Assembly: GCF_001956585.1 (NCBI RefSeq)
Contig: NZ_MSRR01000003.1
Location: 1-64,000 of the forward strand
Direction: 5' to 3'
From: Actinomyces naeslundii
GTDB taxonomy: Bacteria > Actinomycetota > Actinomycetes > Actinomycetales > Actinomycetaceae
DNA length: 64,000 nt
The position numbers were made by a program, and so were the translations under genes. Of the stretch, positions 53,751 through 63,014 are shown piece after piece. Position 1 is the stretch's first letter. The number at the start of each line of letters is the position of its first letter. The notes beneath the pieces are model-generated. The model did no database searches. It saw nothing but the letters and a program-made list of their open reading frames with translations, and had not been told where the DNA came from.

Positions 53751-54959
53751 TCAGGAGTCCCGGCCGGCAGCCAGACGTCCGACGATGATCGCCATGTGCA
53801 GCATGAGCCCGTCGCGCGCGTTCGTCGCGTCCCAACCGACCTGCTCGCTGACCCGTCCCAGCCGGTAGCGCACGGTGTTGGCATGCACGAACAGGTTTCG
53901 GGCCGTTGCCTCCAGGCTTCCGCCGAGAGCCAGGTACGTGGCCACGGTGCTCTCGAAGGGGTCGCCCATCTCGTGCAGGGGAGCGTGCACCAGGTTGAGG
54001 ATCTGCTCCCCGGCGAGCTCGTCACCCGCGAGGAGACGCTCGGGGAGCAGGTCGTCCGCGTGGACGGGGTTAGGGGCCTCGGCCCATCCTGGCAGGGCGC
54101 GCAGCCCGGCCAGGGCGGAGCGCAGCGAGCGGCCCGCGTGCGAGATCCCTGAGACCACAGGGCCCACGACGGCAGAACCCCCCAGTCCTCCGGCGACCTG
54201 CATCGCTGCCTGGTCCACCAGCTGCTCGGCCGTCCCGCTCCGTGAGCCCTTGGAGGTGGGCTTGGATGAGGAGCCGTGAGCCTCCGAGCCTGCTCCCAGG
54301 ACGATGAGGACGGAGTCGCCTCGCACCGACACCAGGCAGTCACTGGCAAGATTGCGGCACTCGTGACGCAGCCGGGAGACCCCGAGCGCGTCCAGGGTCG
54401 TCTTGGCGGCAATGGCCACCACCGGTCCGGTACCGTTCCAACCAGCCGTGCCAGCCCGGGTCGCTGCGTCCTCGGGATCGTCATGAAGCATCGCGTCGAC
54501 TGCGACGGATTCCAGCCGGGCGTCCCAGGCTCCTCGGGCCTCAGCAGCCCGGGCGTACACCTCCGCGGCGGCGAAACCGACGTCGCGCCCGAAGGTCAGG
54601 ACAAGGATGCGGACCGTGTCGTGGTCCTCCTTGGGAACCGCACGAGGAGCCTCGTCAACGACGACGTCGAGGACCGTTCGCACCAGGGCGAGCGTCTGCT
54701 CCAGCGTGATGACCCCGGTCAGGGCTGCAGGGGCCACGGAGAAGATCTGAGAGGGGACCAGCGGGGTCGACGGGTCCTCCACCGACTCGACAAACATCGT
54801 GACGCCCAGACGGGCCACCGCCGCGATCTGGTCGCGCGACCCCTCTGGCAGGGTTCGGTAGAAATCGTGGGCCGAACTGATACGGTCCAGTGAGTGTTCA
54901 ATAATTGTGTCCTGCGCCTGTCGCAGTGCAGACACTCCCGGAGCGCTCAACTCATCCAT
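53751..54959 (-). CDS. fasR: PucR-type activator of fatty-acid synthesis (FasR-like)
   Basis: 402 residues. The N-terminal 150 are helical (ALRQAQDTIIEHSLDRISSA) and a central GGDEF-like variant region follows. The C-terminal HTH of the PucR/CdaR type is LEATARNLFVHANTVRYRLG (about 356-375). In Streptomyces FasR activates the fabD-fabH-acpP-fabF genes next to it. Here it is followed by acpP-fabF only. The ATG is 7 nt after a -10 box, so the gene is probably leaderless. Confidence 0.85.
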   Translation of the reverse strand: MDELSAPGVSALRQAQDTIIEHSLDRISSAHDFYRTLPEGSRDQIAAVARLGVTMFVESVEDPSTPLVPSQIFSVAPAALTGVITLEQTLALVRTVLDVVVDEAPRAVPKEDHDTVRILVLTFGRDVGFAAAEVYARAAEARGAWDARLESVAVDAMLHDDPEDAATRAGTAGWNGTGPVVAIAAKTTLDALGVSRLRHECRNLASDCLVSVRGDSVLIVLGAGSEAHGSSSKPTSKGSRSGTAEQLVDQAAMQVAGGLGGSAVVGPVVSGISHAGRSLRSALAGLRALPGWAEAPNPVHADDLLPERLLAGDELAGEQILNLVHAPLHEMGDPFESTVATYLALGGSLEATARNLFVHANTVRYRLGRVSEQVGWDATNARDGLMLHMAIIVGRLAAGRDS

Positions 54960-54966
54960 GCTGTGG

Positions 54967-54972
54967 ATGTTA
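54967..54972 (-). promoter_or_regulatory. Leaderless -10 box for fasR
   Basis: Minus strand TAACAT, 7 nt, ATG at 54959; no ribosome site. Confidence 0.55.
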
Positions 54973-55098
54973 CCGACTGGAATATCTTGGCAACAGTAGG
55001 TTCTCGTTTGGCGCGGCGCGCCATCCGGCGTGAGTTTGTGTTGAAAATACGGGGATAACTAAGAGTGGCGCGTCGCAAGAACGAAGAGGATTGCACAG

Positions 55099-55125
55099 GT
55101 TACAATAGCGTAACCATTGTGGAAC
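55099..55125 (+). promoter_or_regulatory. GlnR-like box upstream of aspA
   Basis: GTTAC, GTAAC and GGAAC occur at 55099, 55110 and 55121, each separated by exactly 6 nt, matching the actinobacterial GlnR pattern gTnAC-n6-GaAAC-n6. GGTTAC/GTAACC also form a palindrome, and TACAAT (55101-55106) could be a -10 box within it. Ammonium control of an ammonia-releasing enzyme is reasonable; unproven. Confidence 0.5.
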
Positions 55126-55222
55126 CCTCGGTAAGTGAATCTGCAATGACTCGCGCAGGCACCCTGTGTGCCAGCATAGATGCGTGCATGCGCGCACCCA
55201 ACTAGACAACTGGAGGCTCAAG

Positions 55223-56701
55223 ATGATGCAGGCGACCCGCGTAGAAGAGGATCTTCTTGGTGCACGGGAAGTGCCATTGGAAGCCTATTGGGGAATCCAC
55301 ACCCTGCGGGCGATGGAGAACTTCCAGATCTCAGGGTCGGTGGTCGGTGACGAAGAGGCTTTTGTTCGCGGCATGGTGCAGGTGAAGAAGGCCTCGGCGT
55401 TAGCGAATGGTGATCTTGGTGCACTTGACCCTGAGGTTGCGGGCGCGATCGTGTGGGCGTGTGATCAGGTGCTGGTTGCGGAGCGTTGCCTGGATCAGTT
55501 TCCGGTCGACCAGTTTCAGGGGGGTGCCGGTACTAGCGTCAACATGAATACCAATGAGGTCATTGCCAACCTCGCACTGGAATACCTGGGATACGCCAAG
55601 GGACGTTATGACGTCGTCAATCCCAACGATCATGTCAACAAGTCCCAGTCGACGAACGACGCCTACCCGACCGGATTCCGCCTGGGGCTGTTCACGCTCG
55701 TCGACTCCCTCATCGAAGAGCTCGAGCGCCTCATTGCCGCCATGCGTGCCAAGGGAGCCGAGCTCGTCAACGTCCTGAAGATGGGGCGAACCCAGCTCCA
55801 GGACGCCGTCCCCATGAGCCTGGGTAAGGAGTTCGAGGCCTTCGCCGTTCTTCTTGAGGAGGAGGTCGATCGGCTTCGCAACAATGCCGCGCTGCTCCTG
55901 GAGGTGAACCTCGGTGCCACCGCGATCGGTACGGGACTCAACACCCCGCCCGACTACCAGCGTACCGTTGTTGAGTACCTGCGTGAGGTCACCGGTCTGG
56001 ATATTCGAGGAGCGCAAGACCTGCTGGAGGCCACGAGCGATACGGGTGCCTACGTCTCCATGCACGCGGCCATCAAGCGCCTGGCGGTCAAGCTCTCAAA
56101 GATCTGCAATGACCTGCGCCTGCTGTCCTCCGGGCCCCGTGCGGGGCTGGGGGAGATCAGGCTGCCCGAGCGTCAGGCCGGCTCCTCGATCATGCCCGCC
56201 AAGGTCAACCCGGTGATTCCGGAGGTGGTCAACCAGGTCTGCTTCAAGGTCATCGGCAATGACGTCACGCTGACCTTCGCCGCCGAGGCGGGGCAGCTCC
56301 AGCTCAATGTCATGGAGCCGGTGATCGCCCAGGCCAGCTTCGAGTCGATCGATCTCCTCACCCGTGGGATGGCGACCCTGCGTGAGATGTGCGTCGTGGG
56401 TATCGAGGCGAATGAGGAGGTCTGCCGCCGTAATGTCTTGGACTCGATCGGGATCGTCACCTACCTCAATCCGGTGATCGGTCATCACAACGGCGACCTG
56501 GTGGGACGCGAGTGCGCCCGCTCGGGGCGTAGTGTGCGAGAGGTGGTTATCGAGATGGGGCTGCTCGAGGAATCTGTTCTCGACGAGATTCTCAGTCCGG
56601 AGAACCTCTTGCGGCCCCATTTCCGTGACCTGAATGTGTACTCCGGATCCGATCCGTCAACTCCGCCGGTGATTCCGACGGCGCCGGACCCGGTGAGCTG
56701 A
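55223..56701 (+). CDS. aspA: Aspartate ammonia-lyase
   Basis: 492 residues, in the fumarase/aspartase superfamily; converts aspartate to fumarate and ammonium. The superfamily signature [12 protein letters not shown] (about 330-341) holds the catalytic Ser on the mobile loop. [20 protein letters not shown] and [19 protein letters not shown] are the other two conserved regions in aspartase form. GGAGG lies 6 nt before ATG 55223. It stands alone between fasR and the DUF3060 gene. Confidence 0.92.
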   Translation: MMQATRVEEDLLGAREVPLEAYWGIHTLRAMENFQISGSVVGDEEAFVRGMVQVKKASALANGDLGALDPEVAGAIVWACDQVLVAERCLDQFPVDQFQGGAGTSVNMNTNEVIANLALEYLGYAKGRYDVVNPNDHVNKSQSTNDAYPTGFRLGLFTLVDSLIEELERLIAAMRAKGAELVNVLKMGRTQLQDAVPMSLGKEFEAFAVLLEEEVDRLRNNAALLLEVNLGATAIGTGLNTPPDYQRTVVEYLREVTGLDIRGAQDLLEATSDTGAYVSMHAAIKRLAVKLSKICNDLRLLSSGPRAGLGEIRLPERQAGSSIMPAKVNPVIPEVVNQVCFKVIGNDVTLTFAAEAGQLQLNVMEPVIAQASFESIDLLTRGMATLREMCVVGIEANEEVCRRNVLDSIGIVTYLNPVIGHHNGDLVGRECARSGRSVREVVIEMGLLEESVLDEILSPENLLRPHFRDLNVYSGSDPSTPPVIPTAPDPVS

Positions 56702-56795
56702 AACAGGTCCGTCTTCCAGGTGTCGTCGGGCGGTCAGTAAGTGTCTGTCACTGCTCTGCGGAATCGGAGGCCGGTGCGACTGACTCGGTGGTGCG

Positions 56796-57455
56796 TTACG
56801 AGAGGGCGCTGCAGGATCGGATAACCGGGGCGTGAACATCCTTGCCGATCACATTGAGACCTTGCGGGTCCACCTTCGACTGCGGAGGTCCGGAATGCCA
56901 GAAGACGTAATTGAGATTGTCGCCGTCGTTTGATCCAAACGTGACTTTATGGGCGGCGTCGATCCAGATCGTGTTGTCGAACCCCTGAACGGTGAGTGAC
57001 TCGATCTCTCCTTCGATGATGACCACGAGGTTTGTTGCGGTGATTGTTACGTCTCGTGCGCCCGCCGAGACCTTGACCACTCGGTCGGCTGAGAGGGCGT
57101 CGGCGGTGACGTCGACCTGGTCGGAGCCGGGAACAACCTTGGTGATCTGAGCCTCTGCCTGGGCGCGGTTATCCTCCTCGTCATTGTCGGTCAGTTCGTC
57201 GTCGTAGTCGCGTATGTCGGATGACGTGCAGTTCCCGTACTCCAAGGGGTCGACGGGCGTGTTGGCGTCCAGCCCCTCCGTGGGCTCTTCATCGCCCTCC
57301 TGGTCGGCGGCGGACTGGTGGGCGTGGCTCGGAGAAGGTGAGGGCGTTCCTGCCAGGACTGCTTTGACAGCCGAGCAGCCAGACAGGCTCAGCAGGCACG
57401 CGGCCATGAAAGAGGCGGAACGCAGGATCGGGGAGCGGGACACCGAGGACCTCAT
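56796..57455 (-). CDS. DUF3060 lipoprotein
   Basis: 219 residues from ATG 57455. SFMAACLLSLSGCSAVK is a lipoprotein signal with the lipobox Cys near residue 26. A Ser/Pro and acidic linker follows (to about 100). The C-terminal DUF3060 beta-rich region then begins (VKVSAGARDVTITATNLVVI, VQGFDNTIWIDAAHKVTFGS), with the two Cys of YGNC and IRSCS possibly paired. The start is uncertain: no ribosome site precedes 57455, while GTG 57443 has GAGG upstream and also leaves the signal intact. Outer-face function unknown. Confidence 0.72.
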   Translation of the reverse strand: MRSSVSRSPILRSASFMAACLLSLSGCSAVKAVLAGTPSPSPSHAHQSAADQEGDEEPTEGLDANTPVDPLEYGNCTSSDIRDYDDELTDNDEEDNRAQAEAQITKVVPGSDQVDVTADALSADRVVKVSAGARDVTITATNLVVIIEGEIESLTVQGFDNTIWIDAAHKVTFGSNDGDNLNYVFWHSGPPQSKVDPQGLNVIGKDVHAPVIRSCSALS

Positions 57456-57529
57456 TCGATAGATGTGGCGGTGCCGGTGAAACGAGGAAGAGCTCGTCCC
57501 ACCGGCACCGCAATTGGTCAGTGCGTCCA

Positions 57530-57535
57530 ACTATA
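57530..57535 (-). promoter_or_regulatory. Candidate -10 (TATAGT) for the DUF3060 gene
   Basis: TATAGT on the minus strand would start a transcript with a leader of roughly 70 nt. It lies just beyond the end of aceE and no clear -35 is visible. Confidence 0.4.
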
Positions 57536-57549
57536 GCCGCATGACAGGC

Positions 57550-60303
57550 TCAGGACTCGCCTCCCTGACCGCCGGAGGTGCCCGCGTTGACGTTGGTCAG
57601 GTCGTAGCGAGCCACGGCCTGCGCCAGGACGGAGTGGTCCAGGCGTCCCTGCTCCACCAGTGCCTGCAGGGCGCGGACCACGACCGACTGGGCGTCAATG
57701 AGGTAGTGGCGCCTGGCAGCGGCGCGGGTGTCGGAGAAGCCGAAGCCATCGGCACCCAGGGTGTAGTAGTCGCCGGGGACCCAGGCGCGGATCTGGTCGG
57801 GAACCAGGTGGTCGTAGTCGCTGGTGGCGACGAAGGGGCCGTTGGCGCCGGTGAGCTTCTGCGTCACGTAGGGGACCTGACGCTCGGAGTCGGGGGCCAG
57901 GAAGTTGGCCTTCTCCACCTCCAGTGCCTGGCGCCGCAGCTCATTCCAGCTGGTGACGGACCAGGTGGCGGCGCGCACGCCCCAGTCCTCGGCCAGGATG
58001 CGGCGTGCCTCCTCGATCCAGGGCAGTCCGACTCCGGAGGCCAGCAGCTGGACCTCGGGGCCCTGGCCGTCAGGGGCGGAGCTGATGCGGTGAATGCCGC
58101 GCAGGATGCCCTCGACGTCGACGTCGTCGGGCTCGGCCGGCTGGTGGATCGGCTCGTTGTAGACGGTCAGGTAGTACATGACGTCCCGATTGCGTCCTGA
58201 GTCCGGGCCGTACCAGCGCTCGAGGGCGTCGCGCACGATGTGCCGGATCTCGTAGGCGTAGGCGGGGTCGTAGCTGATGACGGCGTCGTTCGTCGCAGCG
58301 ATCATGGGGGAGTGGCCGTCCATGTGCTGGGTGCCCTCACCGGTCAGGGTGGTGCGCCCGGCGGTGGCCCCGATGATGAAGCCGCGGGTCAGCTGGTCGC
58401 CGGCGGCCCAGAACTGGTCACCGGTGCGCTGGAAGCCGAACATCGAGTAGAAGATGTAGACCGGGATCATGGGCTCGCCGTGGGTGGCGTAGCTGGTGCC
58501 GGCCACCTGGAACAGGGAGACCGAGCCTGCCTCGTTGATGCCCGTGTGCATGAGCTGGCCGGAGGTGGACTCCCGGTAGGACAGCATCATGTCGGCGTCG
58601 ACCGGCGTGTAGTTCTGGCCCTGGGTGTTGAAGATCTTCTTGGTGGGGAAGAGCGACTCCAAACCGAAGGTGCGCGACTCGTCGGGGACGATCGGTACGA
58701 TGCGCCGGCCGATGCCCTTGTCCTTGATGAGCTCCTTGAGCAGGCGCACGAAGGCCATCGTGGAGGCGACCTCCTGCTTGCCCGAGCCGCCCTTGAGGAT
58801 GTCGTAGGTCTTGTCGCCCGGAAGCTCGAGCTCGACGCCTGCGTCGCGGCGCTCGGGGATGAAGCCGCCGAGCTGACGGCGTCGGTCCAGCATGTAGAGC
58901 AGGGAGGGGTCGTCGTCGGCCGGCCGGTAGTACGGCGGCATCTTGGGGTTGGCCTCGAGCTGCTCGTCCGTGATCGGGATGTGCAGACGGTCGCGCAGGG
59001 CCTTGAGGTCATCCAGCGTCAGCTTCTTCATCTGGTGGGTGGCGTTGCGGCCGGCGAAGTGCCCGCCCAGCAGGTAGCCCTTGACCGTGTGCGCCAGGAT
59101 GACGGTGGGTTGGCCCTTGTGCTCCGTGGCGGCCTTGTAGGCGGCGTACATCTTGCGGTAGTCGTTGCCGCCGCGCTGGAGAGCCCAGATCTCGTCGTCG
59201 GTCCAGTCCTTGACGAGCTCGGCGGTGCGCGGGTCGCGACCGAAGAAGTGCTCGCGGATGTAGGCACCGTCATTGGCCTTGAAGGTCTGGTAGTCGCCGT
59301 CGAGCGTCTCCATCATGAGGTGCTCCAGGGCGTGGTCCTTGTCCGCGGCGAGGAGCTGGTCCCAGCCACGGCCCCAGATCACCTTGATGACGTTCCAGCC
59401 GGCGCCCTTGAAGAAGGCCTCGAGCTCCTGGATGATCTTGCCGTTTCCTCGCACCGGGCCGTCGAGGCGCTGCAGGTTGCAGTTGATGACGAAGGTGAGG
59501 TTGTCCAGCTGCTGGCTGGCCGCCAGCTGCAGCATGCCGCGGGACTCGGGCTCGTCCATCTCTCCGTCGCCAAGGAAGGCCCAGGTGTGCTGCTGGGAAG
59601 TGTCCTTGATGCCGGCGCCCTGAAGGTACTTGTCGAACCAGGCCTGGTAGATGGCCTCTGAGGGGCCCAGTCCCATGGAGACGGTGGGGTACTCCCAGAA
59701 GTCCTCCATGCGGCGGGGGTGCGGGTAGGAGGGCAGGCCGCGGCCGCCTGCCGGGCGGGACTCCTCCTGACGGAAGCCATCCAGGTCGGCCTCGCTCAGG
59801 CGTCCCTCGATGAAGGCTCGGGCGTAGTTGCCGGGGGAGGCGTGGCCCTGGAAGAAGACGTGGTCGCCGCCACCGGGGTGGTCCTTGCCGCGGAAGAAGT
59901 GGTTGAAGCCCACCTCGTAGAGCGTGGCGGTGGAGGCGTAGGAGGAGATGTGGCCGCCGACCCCGACGCCGGGACGCTGCGCCCGGGTCACCATGACAGC
60001 GGCGTTCCAGCGCAGCCAGCGCCGGTAGGTGCGCTCAGCGCTCTCGTCGCCGGGGAAGTAGGGCTCGTTGGTGACGTCGATGGTGTTGATGTACGGCGTC
60101 GTCATCTGGGTGGGCACCGTGACGTTCTTCTGACGGGCCTGGGCCAGCATGCTCAGCAGGATGTAGCGCGCCCGCTTGGCGCCCTTGTCCGCAATGAGGG
60201 CATCGAGGGACTCGTGCCACTCCTTGGTCTCCTCTGGGTCGTTGTCGGTCACCTTCGTCAGGAGGCCGTCAATGAGCGGCGTGGAGTCACTGGTGGGGCT
60301 CAC
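57550..60303 (-). CDS. aceE: Pyruvate dehydrogenase E1 component (homodimeric)
   Basis: 917 residues, the usual AceE length. It decarboxylates pyruvate with thiamin diphosphate and passes acetyl groups to E2. [20 protein letters not shown] and [19 protein letters not shown] are E1-specific. The ThDP/Mg motif begins [13 protein letters not shown] (about 247-259), and [18 protein letters not shown] lies in the C-terminal half. GTG 60303 has AAAGAGGA upstream; the frame extends 24 codons. aceE close to fasR and FAS genes is common in actinobacteria. Confidence 0.96.
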   Translation of the reverse strand: MSPTSDSTPLIDGLLTKVTDNDPEETKEWHESLDALIADKGAKRARYILLSMLAQARQKNVTVPTQMTTPYINTIDVTNEPYFPGDESAERTYRRWLRWNAAVMVTRAQRPGVGVGGHISSYASTATLYEVGFNHFFRGKDHPGGGDHVFFQGHASPGNYARAFIEGRLSEADLDGFRQEESRPAGGRGLPSYPHPRRMEDFWEYPTVSMGLGPSEAIYQAWFDKYLQGAGIKDTSQQHTWAFLGDGEMDEPESRGMLQLAASQQLDNLTFVINCNLQRLDGPVRGNGKIIQELEAFFKGAGWNVIKVIWGRGWDQLLAADKDHALEHLMMETLDGDYQTFKANDGAYIREHFFGRDPRTAELVKDWTDDEIWALQRGGNDYRKMYAAYKAATEHKGQPTVILAHTVKGYLLGGHFAGRNATHQMKKLTLDDLKALRDRLHIPITDEQLEANPKMPPYYRPADDDPSLLYMLDRRRQLGGFIPERRDAGVELELPGDKTYDILKGGSGKQEVASTMAFVRLLKELIKDKGIGRRIVPIVPDESRTFGLESLFPTKKIFNTQGQNYTPVDADMMLSYRESTSGQLMHTGINEAGSVSLFQVAGTSYATHGEPMIPVYIFYSMFGFQRTGDQFWAAGDQLTRGFIIGATAGRTTLTGEGTQHMDGHSPMIAATNDAVISYDPAYAYEIRHIVRDALERWYGPDSGRNRDVMYYLTVYNEPIHQPAEPDDVDVEGILRGIHRISSAPDGQGPEVQLLASGVGLPWIEEARRILAEDWGVRAATWSVTSWNELRRQALEVEKANFLAPDSERQVPYVTQKLTGANGPFVATSDYDHLVPDQIRAWVPGDYYTLGADGFGFSDTRAAARRHYLIDAQSVVVRALQALVEQGRLDHSVLAQAVARYDLTNVNAGTSGGQGGES

Positions 60304-60478
60304 GGAATCCTCTTTCCTCGCGTCTGTGCGGTGGGCCCGAGCCTCGCTTGCGCGCCGTGGCACTAAAAACTGCATCGGCGTACGGGGCTGAAGTCAGGCC
60401 GCTGTGGACGATGGCCCTAATCTACGACCTGCGGCGGCGCGAACGCTGCCCTCGACGGGAAGAAAGTCCTACGTCACG

Positions 60479-60495
60479 TATGATGTGAGCCACAT
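60479..60495. promoter_or_regulatory. Palindrome with -10-like TATGAT between aceE and DUF3052
   Basis: TATGAT (60479-60484) overlaps the perfect dyad ATGTG-AGC-CACAT (60483-60495). It may be an operator-controlled promoter reading toward DUF3052. A second -10-like TAATCT lies at about 60587. The rest of 60304-60701 shows no convincing gene. Confidence 0.4.
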
Positions 60496-60701
60496 AACGA
60501 GGGGTTGGTTTCCGTATGTCGGGAGCCGGTACGACCGTGGAGTCCTCGGCTGCGCCTGAAACACCGTTCAAAGCAAAGTTCAAGGTAATCTGGCGAGCGT
60601 GTTCACTTGCGCGGCTGGCACCGGGTGAGGTGGGCTAGTACCCATCGCCCAGCAGCGGGCGAGCGAGAGACGGGCGCAGCCCAGAAGGACGGTGTGAGGA
60701 A

Positions 60702-61106
60702 GTGGCGAGTACAGCGGGTGGGGCTTTCGGCTTCGCCTCCGGTCTCATCATCCAGGAGTTCGGCTACGACGACGACGTCGACGAGACCTTGCGGCAGGTG
60801 GTTGAGGCAGAGACCGGAACCACTCTGGTGGACGAGGACTATGAGGACGTGGCCGACTCGGCCATCGTGTGGTGGCGTGATGACGACGGCGACGTCGACG
60901 ACCTCACCGACCTCCTGGTGGACGCCCAGGCCAACCTCGACGGCGCAGGGCTCATCTGGGTGCTGACCCCCAAGGCGCGCACCACCGGGGCCGTCCCGGC
61001 CGCAGAGGTGGAGGAGGCGGCCGCGACCGCCGGCATGCACGCGACCTCCGCGGCCTCGATGGGGCAGCACTGGAGCGGAATCAGGGTCTCCAGCCGGGGA
61101 CGCTGA
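60702..61106 (+). CDS. DUF3052 protein
   Basis: 134 residues. GLIIQEFGYDDDVDETLRQV, then VDEDYEDVADSAIVWWRDDD and LTDLLVDAQANLDGAGLIWV are the core of DUF3052, an actinobacterial family found near aceE. The fold resembles a compact alpha/beta domain. No signal or membrane helix is present. The GTG has GAGGA upstream. Function is unknown. Confidence 0.85.
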   Translation: MASTAGGAFGFASGLIIQEFGYDDDVDETLRQVVEAETGTTLVDEDYEDVADSAIVWWRDDDGDVDDLTDLLVDAQANLDGAGLIWVLTPKARTTGAVPAAEVEEAAATAGMHATSAASMGQHWSGIRVSSRGR

Positions 61107-61281
61107 TGCGCTCCGAGGTCGAAGGGTGTCCTCGAGCGCCCGAGAATTCGGGCGATTAGTGGCTCGCATCCGGTAGACGGTAGAGTTACCGCGCAGGAAG
61201 ATCCTCGTCCTCGTGCGTTCATGCAGGCGCATGAGGCGCAGCAGTAGTAACAATGGCTGTGTCTGCGGGGCTTCTGCGCTT

Positions 61282-61354
61282 GGACCTGTAGCTCAGCTGG
61301 TAGAGCAACGCGTTTACACCGCGTCGGTCGTCGGTTCGAGTCCGGCCGGGTCCA
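61282..61354 (+). tRNA. tRNA-Val (anticodon TAC)
   Basis: GGACCTG pairs with CGGGTCC with one G-T pair, discriminator A61354. The anticodon loop is TTTACAC and the T-arm GGTTCGAGTCC. CCA is not encoded. Confidence 0.95.
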
Positions 61355-61386
61355 CTACAGGCGTGACCTCGTCACCCGCAGCAGTT

Positions 61387-62301
61387 TCAGTCCCCGCCCC
61401 GCGAGCCGAGGCGCCGAGCCAGGTCGGCGACGGCGTCGACGAGATCCGTGACTCCCGGGTCCTCGACAGGGAAGTGGCCGCACTCGCGCAGAACCACCAG
61501 CTCGGCCGGACCCGCGGCGCGCGACAGCACCCGGGCGCTGAGCTCAACCGGCGTCCACGCGTCCCGGCCGGGGTGCAGCAGTGTCACCGGCGTGCGGTTG
61601 CGCTCGGGCGGGGTGTGCGCGAACCGTAGGTAGGAGGCGAGGAAGCCCAGAGGGACCCTGGCGGCGCCTCCGTGCGGGTCGACGGCGCACAGGTGAGACA
61701 GTGCGCGGTTGCGGCTCATCCGCCGCAGGTTCGCCACGGCGCTCATCGGTACCATGGTGCGCGCCAGCCCTCCGCGGGCGAGTGCCGACAGCGGCCCGCC
61801 CAGGACGCCCAGTGCTCCCGCGCGCGTCATGTGCGCCCGGGCCCGCCAGTCACGCGGGTCGAGCAGGCACGTGGCGGCCACCGCCGCCACGTGCGGCGAA
61901 CGGGCCGCCACCTCATAGGCGAGAAGGCCGCCAATGCTGGCGCCCAGAAGCACCAGGGGACGGTGGTCGTGCTCGGCCTTGACGAGGTCGATGAGGAGAT
62001 CGACCCAGGTGTCATAACGCACGGCCGCGGGATCCGGTGACGTCGTGCGGCCGTACAGGGGCAGGTCGACGGCACTGACGTCGATGCCGCGTGAGGCCAC
62101 CAGCGCGGTGATGGGCCACAGCGCCCCGCTGTGCCCGCCCGCCCCGTGCACGAGCAGGACCCGGGCCGGCGCCCCCGGGTCGGAGGCTCGCGCGATGTGC
62201 ACACGGTGGCCGTGCCACCGCCACCACGTCGGCTCGGGCACCAGCGAGGCCGCGTGCTGGTGGTGCGGCGGCAGGAAGGGCACGTACGGATTGGCCAGCA
62301 T
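61387..62301 (-). CDS. Alpha/beta hydrolase
   Basis: 304 residues. LLVHGAGGHSGALWP is the HG oxyanion loop, and LLGASIGGLLAYEVA (about 116-130) holds the nucleophile Ser in G-x-S-x-G. The acid is likely the Asp in HPGRDAWTP and the base the His in RECGHFPVEDP (about 277-287). There is no signal peptide. The ATG at 62301 is 6 nt after a -10 box. Substrate is unknown; an esterase or lipase-like role is possible. Confidence 0.85.
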   Translation of the reverse strand: MLANPYVPFLPPHHQHAASLVPEPTWWRWHGHRVHIARASDPGAPARVLLVHGAGGHSGALWPITALVASRGIDVSAVDLPLYGRTTSPDPAAVRYDTWVDLLIDLVKAEHDHRPLVLLGASIGGLLAYEVAARSPHVAAVAATCLLDPRDWRARAHMTRAGALGVLGGPLSALARGGLARTMVPMSAVANLRRMSRNRALSHLCAVDPHGGAARVPLGFLASYLRFAHTPPERNRTPVTLLHPGRDAWTPVELSARVLSRAAGPAELVVLRECGHFPVEDPGVTDLVDAVADLARRLGSRGGD

Positions 62302-62307
62302 GCGTTG

Positions 62308-62313
62308 ATGCTA
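62308..62313 (-). promoter_or_regulatory. Leaderless -10 box for the hydrolase gene
   Basis: Minus strand TAGCAT, 6 nt, ATG at 62301; no ribosome site. Confidence 0.6.
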
Positions 62314-62419
62314 GCCGCGCGAGCCGCGGCGCCCGCGCTTCTCCGCAGTGAGTCCACGAAGCCACCCCAGTCCTCGTGCCTTGCACAGCCCTGGAGCGCA
62401 CCGCCGATGAGGCTGGAAG

Positions 62420-62560
62420 CTCTGGCTTGGTTCTGACACCTGCTGCTTGCTGATGCCATAGATCTGGCAGATCTCCCACACCGGCACGCCCTGCTGGTAG
62501 AGGGCGATTACCTCGTCCTTCTGCGCCGGCGTGAGGCGGGTGTGATGCTGGCAGGGGAGC
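62420..62560 (-). pseudogene. Recombinase/transposase HTH remnant
   Basis: In the minus frame, RLTPAQKDEVIALYQQGVPV followed by WEICQIYGISKQQV resembles the C-terminal HTH of Hin-type serine recombinases. A stop lies just upstream, there is no ATG or GTG in frame, and the catalytic domain is missing. The frame then runs unrecognisably to a TAG at 62311. It is best read as a fragment left by a lost mobile element. The remainder of 62302-62735 holds nothing else recognised. Confidence 0.5.
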
Positions 62561-62735
62561 GGCTATGGTGGTCGTGGTGGTGGTTTGTGGGGGCTCCGTC
62601 GTCGGGCGGCAACGTCTTGGCGAACTCCCGCAGCGCCTGCCAGTTCCTGGTGGGAGAGGTAAGGAGGGCTCCCACCAGTTCCGTATACGAGCCCTTGGGC
62701 CGGTGGCATTCTGCCGATCATCCGGAGGAGACAGA

Positions 62736-62936
62736 ATGAGTAACGAGCAGGCGGGAATCCCGGCGGAGCTGACCGAGGCGCTATCGGAGAACGAGACGGC
62801 GGAGAAGATATTCGCGGCTCTGCCTTCATCGCACCAGAATGAGTACCTGCGCTGGATCGGTGAGGCGAAACGTGCCGAGACCCGCCAACGCAGAGCTGCT
62901 AAGGCTGTGGAGATGATGGTCGACAAGCACGGGTAG
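62736..62936 (+). CDS. Small YdeI/OmpD-associated-like protein
   Basis: 66 residues from ATG 62736, preceded by GGAGGAGACAG. IPAELTEALSENETAEKIFA followed by SSHQNEYLRWIGEAKRAETR matches the C-terminal helical domain of the YdeI (bacteriocin-protection) family. That domain is normally fused to a DUF1801-like or other domain but also occurs alone. The upstream frame to 62565 has no coding character. Exact function unknown. Confidence 0.72.
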   Translation: MSNEQAGIPAELTEALSENETAEKIFAALPSSHQNEYLRWIGEAKRAETRQRRAAKAVEMMVDKHG

Positions 62937-62984
62937 AGCGGTCTGTTCCTTACCGGCTCGTGCGACGGCGACGGCCAGACGGAT

Positions 62985-63010
62985 CGCCACGCGACATCGC
63001 CGTCGTGGCG
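62985..63010. terminator. Hairpin between convergent small genes
   Basis: CGCCACG (62985-62991) and CGTGGCG (63004-63010) pair around 12 nt. A run of six T follows on the plus strand at about 63020, inside the end of the convergent gene. Confidence 0.5.
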
Positions 63011-63014
63011 TGTA

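Noticed and set aside
52611-54152. Plus-strand open frame of 513 codons across fabF, acpP and fasR
   Set aside because: It runs antisense through three genes with clear catalytic motifs; its composition is Gly/Arg/Asp-rich and no domain is visible.
58240-59661. Plus-strand open frame of 473 codons opposite aceE
   Set aside because: An antisense shadow of aceE, with low-complexity Val/Gly/Leu/Glu translation.
60516-60638. Possible 40-codon ORF (MSGAGTTVESSAAPE...) between aceE and DUF3052
   Set aside because: Start and stop are intact, but the GAGGGG before it is too distant, no family is recognised and a -10-like TAATCT lies inside it. Not enough support to call a gene.
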